From assembly GCA_024281095.1 (NCBI GenBank), contig JAMXLJ010000172.1:1-64000 (forward strand): a stretch of 64,000 nt of DNA. Reading direction: 5' to 3'. This document shows positions 30,795 to 39,642 of the stretch, piece after piece (within the stretch, counting starts at the first letter, position 1; each line of letters starts with the position of its first letter). This stretch comes from Acidimicrobiia bacterium (lineage in GTDB: Bacteria > Actinomycetota > Acidimicrobiia > IMCC26256 > JAMXLJ01). Below the pieces are notes generated by a model. That model was not told where the DNA came from and searched no databases. It saw only the letters and a program-made list of their open reading frames with translations. Both the position numbers and the translations under genes were made by a program.

Positions 30795-31907
30795 GCTGGA
30801 CTGCGGCTGCCAACTCGGGAACGTGTCCATCGGTTGTTGCTCGATACGCCGTGCAACGTTCTCTCGGATGTCGGGCAACAACGCGTAGAGCATGTTGCCG
30901 GGGCAGTCCGTGAACCATGTGTCGCGGTGTCCGATGATCGTCGGGATCGTGAGATGCGTACCGGCAGGGAACTTGTCGTTGCCACTCGTGACGTAGTCGA
31001 CCGGCGCGCGCGGGTCGATGCCGCTGACCGCGAACTTCCATGCCAGGAAGCGCTCGATCGCGTCGATGGTCGCGGGCGACGGCGACACCGCCGTGTGGTC
31101 GCCGATCACCGACACGCCGACGCTGTCGGTGTTGAACCCGATCGCATGGGCTCCGAGCACCGGCTTGTCCGCGCCGCCGTACCGGCCTTCGAAGATCTGA
31201 CCGTACTTGTCGACCAGGAAGTTGTACATCATGTCGCAGTAGCCCAGGCTCTCCACCGAGTACGCGTAGATCGAACGAACGATGGCCGGGCTGTCGCTCG
31301 GCGAGTAGTCGTTCGAGGTGGCGGTGTGATGGATCACGGCGAAGCGCACACCAGACGTGTAGGTCGGCCCCGAGCAGTTCTTGAAGCGGAGGCTCTCGTC
31401 GGCGCCCCATCCCGACCGCATGATCACGTTCGGCCATTCGACCCACGCACCCGCGCTGCTCGCCGGGAACTGCGGCGCCGGCGCGTTGATTGCGTGCATC
31501 TCCACGTTGCCCGCGTTGCCCGACGTCAGCGTGACCCGGATCGCGGTCGCGCCGCGTACCCACATCGGTTCGGTCGCGAGCCTGGTGGCGTGCACCGCGT
31601 CGGCCGAGCCGCGATCAGGGAGTGCGTCGACGGATCCGAGCGGCGTGGGGGAAGACCAATGACCGCGAGCGTCGCGCGTCGACACGGCGAACTGCGCGTT
31701 CGGATCGCCGCTCCACTTGACGCCGACCAAGTCGGTCGACACCGATGCATCGGCCCGCCAGCCCTGGGCCACCATCTGACCGCTGAGCGCGAGGCGCCGG
31801 AGGGTCGTGCCGGGCGACGGCGTGCCCGAGGAAGCGACCGGTACCACGACGGCAGCCAACGCACCCACGACGGCGAGGGCCGTGCACGACAGGAGACGAC
31901 GCATCAT
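30051..31907 (-). CDS. Secreted PGRP-family N-acetylmuramoyl-L-alanine amidase with C-terminal ~42-aa repeat domain
   Basis: Signal peptide; FAVIHHTATSNDYS, NFLVDKYGQIFEGRYGG, IIGHRDTWFTDCPGN zinc ligands; GYVLDGFGGVHPFGGAP/YWPGWDIAR repeats. Confidence 0.9.
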   Translation of the reverse strand: MMRRLLSCTALAVVGALAAVVVPVASSGTPSPGTTLRRLALSGQMVAQGWRADASVSTDLVGVKWSGDPNAQFAVSTRDARGHWSSPTPLGSVDALPDRGSADAVHATRLATEPMWVRGATAIRVTLTSGNAGNVEMHAINAPAPQFPASSAGAWVEWPNVIMRSGWGADESLRFKNCSGPTYTSGVRFAVIHHTATSNDYSPSDSPAIVRSIYAYSVESLGYCDMMYNFLVDKYGQIFEGRYGGADKPVLGAHAIGFNTDSVGVSVIGDHTAVSPSPATIDAIERFLAWKFAVSGIDPRAPVDYVTSGNDKFPAGTHLTIPTIIGHRDTWFTDCPGNMLYALLPDIRENVARRIEQQPMDTFPSWQPQSSAPKLVAVSAYGDLYPAGGAAAFKPPGWWPGWQIVRSVKTLPGNQGGYVLDGFGGIHAFGLAPAAAVREYWPGWDIARDMALLPSGNGGYVLDAWGGLHPFGNAPPVAVTGYWRGWDIARRLVLLPSGNAGYVLDGFGGVHPFGGAPQITTGGYWPGWDIAREIALRPGTSNLYVLDGLGGVWPLGNAPALAGPYFGRDVARGLVLLSTGGYVATASGSFVPFGGASPVAQGIGVVSPPFIRQLALAP

Positions 31908-31965
31908 TCAGATCCTTACTCTGTCGATGATGTGCCACCGCCGCGCGGCACGAGAAGCACTGGTC

Positions 31966-33180
31966 TCAGAAGGCCGCTTCAGCGCCGTGTGACGTCGTGA
32001 TCTCCACGTGCAGCGGGAAATGCACGAGGCCGACCGTCTTCGACGGATTCAGCACTTCGAGGAAATCACGCTGGTCGCGATGGTCGTATTCGATGCCACT
32101 GTCGTGGCTGTGGACCCCGAGGCTCACGAGGTAGACACCGTCGAGGAGCGGCACCCGGTCGAGGGCGAACGTCACTTCGCCGCTTCCCCGCACGGTGCCG
32201 ACGTCGATGCCGAGGATGTCGGTGTTGGTACCGAGCAGGAGATTGCCGGCCTGGTCGTGGATGTTGATCGCGAACACCACGTCGACGACAGGCCGGGGCG
32301 CTTCGTACTGCAACCGGATGGTCACGGGCTCGCTCGGGAACAGGTGCTTGCGGGCGGGGTCGGGATACACGATCGCCGCGTCGACGATGCGAACTTGCTT
32401 CGTGGTCGCGGCGCCGGGCCCGACGCCTTCGGCGACCGGATCGAGCCCTCGCTTGAGCAGCGTGTCGCGGAAGGACAGCACCGCCTCACCCGGCGCGCCC
32501 ACCGTCACGAGGTTTCCACGGTCGAGCACCGCAGCGCGGTCGCAGATCTGGCGCACCATGTCGGCCTGGTGGGTGACGAGCAGGATCGTGCGGCCCTCGC
32601 GCTGGAACTGCTTGATGCGTTCGATGCACTTCCGGGCGAACGATTCGTCGCCGACCGCCAGCACCTCGTCGATCACGAGGATCTCGGGATCGACGTTGAC
32701 GGCGACCGCGAACGCAAGCCGCGCGTACATGCCCGACGAGTAGTGCTTGACCTGGTTGTCGATGAACGTCTCGATCTCCGAGAACGCGACGATGTCGTCG
32801 AAGATCGTGTCGATGTGTGCTCTCGAGAAACCGAGCAGCGCGCCGTTCATGTAGATGTTCTCGCGGCCGGTGAGCTCCGGGTGCATGCCCGAACCGAGCT
32901 CGAGCAGCGCCGCGATGCGGCCTGCCTTCGCGATCCTTCCCGACGTCGGCAGGAGAATCCCGGTGACGCACTTGAGCAGCGTCGACTTGCCCGAGCCGTT
33001 GTGCCCCAGCAGTCCGACCGTCTCGCCCTGCGCGACCTCGAGGTCGATGTCGCGCAGGGCCCAGAACTCCTCGTACGGCAGGCGACCGAGCTTGATCACC
33101 CGCTCCTTGAGCGAGTGTGCCTTCTCCTTGTAGAGGCGGAACCGCTTGCTGACACCCTCGATCTCGATGACCGCGCCCAC
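31966..33180 (-). CDS. wzt: Polysaccharide ABC exporter ATP-binding protein with Wzt-like C-terminal domain
   Basis: GLLGHNGSGKSTLLKCVTGILLPTSG, YSSGMYARLAFAVAVNVDPEILVIDEVLAVGD; ~150-aa C-terminal beta-rich extension. Confidence 0.92.
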   Translation of the reverse strand: MGAVIEIEGVSKRFRLYKEKAHSLKERVIKLGRLPYEEFWALRDIDLEVAQGETVGLLGHNGSGKSTLLKCVTGILLPTSGRIAKAGRIAALLELGSGMHPELTGRENIYMNGALLGFSRAHIDTIFDDIVAFSEIETFIDNQVKHYSSGMYARLAFAVAVNVDPEILVIDEVLAVGDESFARKCIERIKQFQREGRTILLVTHQADMVRQICDRAAVLDRGNLVTVGAPGEAVLSFRDTLLKRGLDPVAEGVGPGAATTKQVRIVDAAIVYPDPARKHLFPSEPVTIRLQYEAPRPVVDVVFAINIHDQAGNLLLGTNTDILGIDVGTVRGSGEVTFALDRVPLLDGVYLVSLGVHSHDSGIEYDHRDQRDFLEVLNPSKTVGLVHFPLHVEITTSHGAEAAF

Positions 33181-33181
33181 G

Positions 33182-34102
33182 TCAGATCTCCTCGGCGAAG
33201 TTGTCTTCGAGGCGGCCGAAGATCGCGAGCGCGCCGAGGAGCATCAGCGACGAGATGACGATGACGATGCCGAGATTGCGGGTGTACCAGAGCCAATCCG
33301 CGTGGGGAGGAAGCACGTGGATCACCGACGGCGGGCCCCCGCCCTTCGGGCGGGACACGACATCCGTCTTGTTGTAGATGGCCCGCTGGAACGTGATCAC
33401 GATCGGCGTGAGCGGGTTGAGGAGGAACAACGAGCCGACGCGGTCGGCGACCTGCCGGTAGGGATACACGATCGGCGTCATCCAGAACCACGCGAGGAGC
33501 GCCAGCTCGAGCAGGTGTTGCGTGTCGCGCGCGTAGACGTTGATCGCCGCGAGACCGACCGAGAACGCCGCAAGCAGGAGGACCAGTGTGAACAGCGCGA
33601 GCGGAATGAGAGGGAGATAGCTCCACGCAGGCGGGTATCGGAACAGGAGGAGTGCTGCGAAGAGCACCAGGGTCTGCAACGCGAAGTGCACGAGCCCTGC
33701 GCCGATCGCCGCGAGGGGAAGGATCTCGCGCGGGAACCACACTTTCGTGACCAGCGACGCGTTACTGGTAATCGAGGCGGTGGCGGCACCGAGCGCGACG
33801 CCGTAGAGGTTCCACGGCAGCAGTCCGGCGAGCAGGAAGATCGCGAAGTACGGGATGCCGTTCTTGAGGAAAACTTGGAAGACGATGTAGAAGACGACGA
33901 GGTACAGCGCGGGGTTGAGGAGCGACCACACGAAGCCCAGGGCGCTGTTCTTGTATTTGATCTTGAGCTCTTTGCGCACGAGGCTCACGAGCAGCTCGCG
34001 GTAGCGCCACACCAGGGCCGCCCGCTGCAGCGGGTTCGGGCGCGTGGAAACCTCGGAGAGGGGACGCTGCGGCGTATCGATCGATCCGGAGATGCTGGCC
34101 AT
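33182..34102 (-). CDS. wzm: Polysaccharide ABC exporter permease (ABC-2 type, Wzm/TagG)
   Basis: RRELLVSLVRKELKIKYKNSALGFVWSLLNPALYLVVFYIVF, DTQHLLELALLAWFWMTPIVYP (as read). Confidence 0.92.
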   Translation of the reverse strand: MASISGSIDTPQRPLSEVSTRPNPLQRAALVWRYRELLVSLVRKELKIKYKNSALGFVWSLLNPALYLVVFYIVFQVFLKNGIPYFAIFLLAGLLPWNLYGVALGAATASITSNASLVTKVWFPREILPLAAIGAGLVHFALQTLVLFAALLLFRYPPAWSYLPLIPLALFTLVLLLAAFSVGLAAINVYARDTQHLLELALLAWFWMTPIVYPYRQVADRVGSLFLLNPLTPIVITFQRAIYNKTDVVSRPKGGGPPSVIHVLPPHADWLWYTRNLGIVIVISSLMLLGALAIFGRLEDNFAEEI

Positions 34103-34177
34103 GGAGCGCACGGGTGCCCGATCGGGCTCCGCGACGGTACTACGACCGACCGCTGACGAACGGATCATCCCGATCTG

Positions 34178-34936
34178 TCAGGGCGCAATGGCGACGCCCT
34201 TGGCCACGTCACGACCCCAATACGTGCTCGGGACCGCGGGTGCCGCGCCGAACGGATGGACCGCGCCGAAGCCGTCGAGCACGTAGCCGGCGGGCGCGCC
34301 GCCCTGGTGGTGGATCGACGCGACCGCGCGCGTGATGTCCCATCCGGTCCAGTAGCCGCTGACCGGCACGTTCGGCGCCCCGCCGAAGGGATGCAGGCCG
34401 CCCCACGCGTCCAGCACATAGCCGGCGTGGGCCGCGTCGGGGTCGACCGTGATGCCGCGCGCGACGGGCCAACCGGGCCAGTACGCGGTCTGCGCCACCG
34501 CGGGCGCGGCACCGAAGGGGTGCACGCCTCCCCATGCGTCCATCGTGTAGCCGGCCGGTGCGGTCTTGGTCGAAGAAGGCAGGAGGACGATGCCGCGCGC
34601 GACATCCCAGCCGGCCCAATACGAGTGCGTCGACACGGCCGCGGCGCCGCCGAACGGGTGCATGCCTCCCCAACCGTCGAGCACGTATCCACTGTTGCTG
34701 CTGTCGGGGTTCAACGCGATACCGCGGACGATGTCCCACCCCGGCCAGTAACCGGTCGTCGACACGGCCGCGGCGGCACCGAACGGGTGCACACCGCCCC
34801 ACGCATCACCGACGTACCCGCCCGAACCGTCGGCGAGGACCGCGACGCCGCGACTGAGGTTGCCGCCGAATGCGAAGCCCGGCAGCGCCGCGCTCGCGAC
34901 CGTGCCCACACTTCCGTCCGCCGCGGTCGAGTAGCC
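34178..34936 (-). repeat. Second copy of the six-unit ~42-46-aa repeat domain
   Basis: Five full units plus N-terminal partial GYSTAADGSVG and closing VAKGVAIAP. Confidence 0.85.
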
Positions 34937-36838
34937 GGCCTGGAAGTGCTGGGTCTGCGTCGCGCCTGTCGTGAAGCCGACGTTGACGGACGTCGACGTC
35001 GCGCCGGCATTCCCGGCGCCGTCGATCGCGGTCGCCCGTATCAGGTACGTGTGGCTGGGCAGACCGTAGAACGGCGCGCCTCCGGTCGCGCTCGCGCCGC
35101 TGCGTGAGCTCGGTGCCGCGCCGGTGAGCCAGCGCGTCCACACACCCCCACCCGCGCTGACATCGACGTCGAAGGCCTGCACACCGGTTGCGAACGGCCC
35201 GTTGTCGGAGGCGGTCCAGGTCACGTTGGCGGGAATCGACGCCTGCGCGCCCGACGGCGACAGCGTGACCGTCGCCTGGGTGGGTGGCGTCGTGTCGAGG
35301 AACGTGCCGGAGCGCTGCATGTTCTGTCGGAACGTCGGCCAGTCCGCAAAGCCGAGCGCGGTATGTGTGCCGAACTCGAAGACGCGCATCGAGTCCCCTG
35401 CATCACGGCGTCCGTCGCCGTTGTTGTCGAAGATGACCGACACGAGGATGCGCGTCTCGCCCGCTTCCTGCACGATCGTCGGCGTCGACCCCGGCGCGAA
35501 GTTCATCCCACCGAGAATGGGCTGGCCGTTGGCCGCGTCGAACGTGATCTGCGTCTGGGCCTCGACGGCTCCCGTGGCGAGGTCGAACACCGTGATGTGC
35601 TTGTCGAGTGCGGCGACCACGTCGGGCCGGCCGTCGTTGTTGATGTCGGCGATGGACACGCCGCCGTGGGTGGGTAACGGCCCCGGCGCATTCGGGTCCG
35701 AGCACGGACCGGTCGCGGCGCACCCCGTCCAGAGCTTGGTGCCGTTCGCCGCGATCGCGGTCACCCATCCCCCTTCGGTCGCGACTGCAACCGCCTTGCC
35801 GCCACCGGGCAGGTTGCCGATCGCGGGCGACGCCATGACGGCGCCGTTCACCGGTACCGGCCACCCCGGGAGGTTGTTGCCGGCGGCGTCGAGCGCGTTC
35901 ACGAAGCGGCCCCGCGGCCACGGGAAGTTCAATCCCGTCCCCACCACGATCGCCGTCTGCCCGTTCCCGAGGAGGTCGACCGCGGCCGGCGACGACCAGA
36001 TCGTCTGGTCCGAGATCGATCGCGGCCAGCCCGGCTGCACGGACCCGTCGCGACGGAACACCCACACGAGACCGCCCGGCGGATACGGCGCGCCCGGATA
36101 GGCGTCCATGTCGGCGCCGAACACGATCTCCGGGAAGCCGTCGTGGTCGATGTCGGACAGCACGGGGCTCGACCAGATCGTGTCGTACACCCAGTGCGGG
36201 AAGCCCGGCAGCACCGCGCCGGTCGAGAAGTCCCAGGCCCACACCTGCTGGTCGAAGCCGGTCGCCACGATGTCGAGACGGCCGTTGCGGTTCAGATCGC
36301 CGACGGCGGGCGTGCCGAACACGCCGGGAAGGTGCTGCGGTCCTCCGTTCGTGACGACGTGGAACATGACCGCGAAGTCGCCGCCATGGAAGACCCAGAT
36401 GTCACCGGTGCCCGCGTTCGCGACGAGGATGTCGGCCTTGCCGTCGTGATCGAAGTCGTACAGCACCGGCGACGCCTCGACCGGCCCGTTGCCGGTCCAC
36501 AGGGTCTTCAGCAGGCCCCCGGCCATGTCGAACACGCGCACGACGCCGTCCATCCCGCCGACGACGACCCACTGCTGCGTTCCACCCAGCACGTTGCCGA
36601 CCGCGGGCGTCGAGAACGACTCGTTCGTGCCCGCCCAGTACAGGCTCCCCATTGCGCCGCCGTCCATCACCGCCGCAGGCGTGAGCGACACGGACGCCGA
36701 CGCCGAACGCGGCGTCGTCGCGGCCCCCGCGTACGACGTGGCCGCGGCGGCCGATGACACCAGCAGCGCCAGCACCACCAGGACGGCATCGGTGCGGCGC
36801 AGCGGTCGACGGGCGGGCCGGGCCGAGCGATCAGTCAC
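34178..36838 (-). CDS. Secreted FG-GAP/VCBS-repeat protein with Ig/FN3-like region and C-terminal ~42-aa repeat domain
   Basis: Signal peptide; repeated DFDHDGKADILVAN / DLNRNGRLDIVATG / DIDHDGFPEIVFGAD; C-terminal GYVLDGWGGMHPFGGA/YWPGWD repeats. Confidence 0.88.
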   Translation of the reverse strand: MTDRSARPARRPLRRTDAVLVVLALLVSSAAAATSYAGAATTPRSASASVSLTPAAVMDGGAMGSLYWAGTNESFSTPAVGNVLGGTQQWVVVGGMDGVVRVFDMAGGLLKTLWTGNGPVEASPVLYDFDHDGKADILVANAGTGDIWVFHGGDFAVMFHVVTNGGPQHLPGVFGTPAVGDLNRNGRLDIVATGFDQQVWAWDFSTGAVLPGFPHWVYDTIWSSPVLSDIDHDGFPEIVFGADMDAYPGAPYPPGGLVWVFRRDGSVQPGWPRSISDQTIWSSPAAVDLLGNGQTAIVVGTGLNFPWPRGRFVNALDAAGNNLPGWPVPVNGAVMASPAIGNLPGGGKAVAVATEGGWVTAIAANGTKLWTGCAATGPCSDPNAPGPLPTHGGVSIADINNDGRPDVVAALDKHITVFDLATGAVEAQTQITFDAANGQPILGGMNFAPGSTPTIVQEAGETRILVSVIFDNNGDGRRDAGDSMRVFEFGTHTALGFADWPTFRQNMQRSGTFLDTTPPTQATVTLSPSGAQASIPANVTWTASDNGPFATGVQAFDVDVSAGGGVWTRWLTGAAPSSRSGASATGGAPFYGLPSHTYLIRATAIDGAGNAGATSTSVNVGFTTGATQTQHFQAGYSTAADGSVGTVASAALPGFAFGGNLSRGVAVLADGSGGYVGDAWGGVHPFGAAAAVSTTGYWPGWDIVRGIALNPDSSNSGYVLDGWGGMHPFGGAAAVSTHSYWAGWDVARGIVLLPSSTKTAPAGYTMDAWGGVHPFGAAPAVAQTAYWPGWPVARGITVDPDAAHAGYVLDAWGGLHPFGGAPNVPVSGYWTGWDITRAVASIHHQGGAPAGYVLDGFGAVHPFGAAPAVPSTYWGRDVAKGVAIAP

Positions 36839-36934
36839 GGTGAACCCTTCTGAATGGAGCGCGGGGGGCTCCGGGATTTTCGGACGATGCGCTGAGAAGC
36901 TTGAGGGCGCGGGGCTGGTTGCCGTTCGGGCCGG

Positions 36935-38290
36935 TCAGCCCTCGCGCGACTCGGCCGACTCGATGAGCGCCTGACGGAGGCGATTCACCTGGTCGACGAC
37001 CGGATCCACCTGCCAGGCGGTCAAGCGACGGATGACGCGTTTCACGGCCGAGACGCCGGGACGGGCCGAGACCGGCGCCGGCAGGACGAGCGGCGGGACG
37101 CGGCGCAGCGCGGCACTGCGCGCGCCGGCGCGCACACCCTCGACGCCGCCGCGCGCCGCACCCGTGGCCGTGTGACGCGGCAATGCCGACCCGCGCTCCG
37201 AGCGAGCGCGCGACCGGATCTCCCCGAGCACGGCATCCCGATCGCCGTGAGGCCAGGCGATCGGAGGCGTCGTCGCGCCCGCGCCGAGACCGAGCATGCT
37301 GCGCATCGCGGCGAGGAGCTCGTCGTCGTCGTCCACGAGCAGTGTTCCGACGGTGGCCTGGTCCGCAAGACCACCGACGCGACTCGCGATCACGGGACGG
37401 TCGTAGAGATGCGCGCGTTCCACGACCCCGGACGACCAGATCACGCGGTACGGCAGTACGAGCGCGTCGGCGGCGACGAGCCACAGGTCGAACGTCTCGT
37501 CGCCGACGTAGCCCTCGTGCAGGTGAACTCCGGGCGTCTCGGCAACGAGGTCGCGCAGCTCATCGAGGTACGCGGCGTGGTTCGGATCGTCGAGCCGCAC
37601 CGAGCCGACCACGTCGAGACGCCGGGGCCGCGTGTCGTCGCCCGGGCCGAGATGGGCGAACGCCCGCACCGCGCGGTCGAATCCCTTGTGCGGCTGCAGG
37701 AAGCCGATCGAGAGGAACACGAACGTGTCGTCCGGCAGGCCGAGGCGGGCGCGCGCCTCCGCCTGCGTCGCCCGTGCCCGCCGCACGAAGCTGGCACCGT
37801 GGTCGGTGAGCGCGATCCGGTCACGCGAGAAGCCGAACGCGTGCGCGAACCGATCGCGCTCGGCCTCCGTATGCACGGAGACGCGGTCCACTCTGGCCCA
37901 CATCGCACGCGTCGCCTTCGCGAGCACGGATCGGCCCCGCCCGAGCTCGTAGTCGACCTCGTGCACCCGCACCTCCACGTCGGCTGCGATGCGGAAGGCC
38001 AAGGTCAGACCGGCGGTGATCTGGAGCCGGAGCGCGCCACCGGCGCCGATCGGAAAGAAGACGTCGGGATGGAACTGCACGATGACGCGGTCGTACGCGC
38101 CGACACGTTTGGCCAGGGCGAGCGGGCCGCGCGGGCTCGCGAGCTCGAGGTGATGATGCGCGGCCGAAGGCTCCGGTGAGAGCACCTCGACGTCGTGACC
38201 CGCGGCGCGCAGGAGCTTCACCTCCTGCACCGCGTAGTTGCCGATGCCGTCGCGCAACGGCGGGTACGGCGAGATCATCAGGATGCGCAC
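36935..38290 (-). CDS. Family 4-type glycosyltransferase
   Basis: GTG start VRILMISPYPPLRDGIGNYAVQEVKLLRAAGHDVEV, FLQPHKGFDRAVRAFAHLG. Confidence 0.88.
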   Translation of the reverse strand: MRILMISPYPPLRDGIGNYAVQEVKLLRAAGHDVEVLSPEPSAAHHHLELASPRGPLALAKRVGAYDRVIVQFHPDVFFPIGAGGALRLQITAGLTLAFRIAADVEVRVHEVDYELGRGRSVLAKATRAMWARVDRVSVHTEAERDRFAHAFGFSRDRIALTDHGASFVRRARATQAEARARLGLPDDTFVFLSIGFLQPHKGFDRAVRAFAHLGPGDDTRPRRLDVVGSVRLDDPNHAAYLDELRDLVAETPGVHLHEGYVGDETFDLWLVAADALVLPYRVIWSSGVVERAHLYDRPVIASRVGGLADQATVGTLLVDDDDELLAAMRSMLGLGAGATTPPIAWPHGDRDAVLGEIRSRARSERGSALPRHTATGAARGGVEGVRAGARSAALRRVPPLVLPAPVSARPGVSAVKRVIRRLTAWQVDPVVDQVNRLRQALIESAESREG

Positions 38291-39561
38291 GGTGCATCCG
38301 TTCGCGGAAGCCACGATTCGATCGTGGACTCGACCCGGTCGAGCACGGTGGGCCAGGTGTAGTTCTCGAGCACGTACGCACGGCCGGCCGACGCGATGGC
38401 GACGGCCGCGTCGGGCTCGTCCGCGACGAAGCGCAGGCACTGCTCGAACTCGAAGTCGTCGTCGTAGAGGATCCCCGCGCACGAGCGGTCACAATGCCAG
38501 CGCACGACCTCGCTCGCGGCGTTGCCGATGACGATGGTGCCGGCCAGCCAGGCCTCCATGATCGTGCGCGAGAAGCTCTCGTACTGTGACGGCTGCACGT
38601 AGGCGTCGGCGGCGGCGAATGCGTCGTTGCGATCCTCGTCGGAGCAGAAGCCGAGATCGATGACCCGGTCCGCGATCGCGGGCGGGGGGATGACGGGGCC
38701 GGTGCCCATCGTCACCAACGAGAACGGCAGCTTGGAACGCTCGTCGGCTCGCATGAACGCGTCGAGCAGGCGTTCCCAGTTCTTGCCCCCTTCCCTGCGA
38801 CCGGCATACAGCACGAAGCGCCCTTCGATGCCGTGACGCCGGCGGAAACCGTCGGGGTCGTACGACGTGGGCGCGGTGATACCGGAGCCGATGGTCTCGT
38901 GTGACGGCAGGGCGGGGTGGATCCGCTGCGCCAGCCGAGCCTCGGGATCGGAGAGGAACCAGAGACCCCGAGAGCCCGTGAACAAGGGCTCGAACAGCTC
39001 GAGGTACGCGGCCGGCTCGTCGTGCAGACACGGCATGAGGACCGTTCGCTCCGGTGCCACCTGCCCGCACGCGAACGTCGGCCAGAACATGTACGGCGCG
39101 AACACGAGCGCGCGGTACTCGCCGGATCGGTCGAGCAGGAAATGGAAGAGCTCGGGCACACGGATGTCGTCGTTCATCCAACGCGACTGTTCCTTGATGC
39201 TGAGCGACACACCGGCGAGGATCGACGCTCCGAGCGCGGCGCGTTCGGCCCGCGGCGTGGAGACCACCGCGGGAAAGCGGCGAACGGTGATGTCGCCGTC
39301 GCGCTCCACACCGGGCGGGTATTCGTTCGCCCACGTGAAATGGTCGCGGGCGCACGTCGTGAGAACCTCGACGTCCCACCCGCGGGCGGCGAGACCGGCC
39401 GCCATCTCGCGCATCACGGCTTCTGCCCCGCCGATCACCTCGGGGCCGTATCTCGGCGGTACGAGCCCGATCCGGCCCGTTCGGTCGACCGCTCGACGCG
39501 TGGGGTCACCGGCCGGCGACGCCATCAGCGTCTCCCGACTCGTGTGCTCGGGGCTCACCAT
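38278..39561 (-). CDS. Family 4-type glycosyltransferase
   Basis: GLVPPRYGPEVIGGAEAVMREMAAGLAARGWDVEVLTT, VLYAGRREGGKNWERLLDAF, YVQPSQYESFSRTIMEAW. Confidence 0.88.
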   Translation of the reverse strand: MVSPEHTSRETLMASPAGDPTRRAVDRTGRIGLVPPRYGPEVIGGAEAVMREMAAGLAARGWDVEVLTTCARDHFTWANEYPPGVERDGDITVRRFPAVVSTPRAERAALGASILAGVSLSIKEQSRWMNDDIRVPELFHFLLDRSGEYRALVFAPYMFWPTFACGQVAPERTVLMPCLHDEPAAYLELFEPLFTGSRGLWFLSDPEARLAQRIHPALPSHETIGSGITAPTSYDPDGFRRRHGIEGRFVLYAGRREGGKNWERLLDAFMRADERSKLPFSLVTMGTGPVIPPPAIADRVIDLGFCSDEDRNDAFAAADAYVQPSQYESFSRTIMEAWLAGTIVIGNAASEVVRWHCDRSCAGILYDDDFEFEQCLRFVADEPDAAVAIASAGRAYVLENYTWPTVLDRVESTIESWLPRTDAPCAS

Positions 39562-39642
39562 GCAACGGCGATGCTACCGAGCGAGCGAACGGTTCCCGGA
39601 TCATGAGAGACGGACGTTTCGTCCCGACGCCTGCGCGTCTTC

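Noticed and set aside
28563-32000. 1145-aa plus-strand ORF with apparent repeats
   Set aside because: Antisense to the GT2-methyltransferase and the amidase; its repeats mirror the propeller repeats on the coding strand
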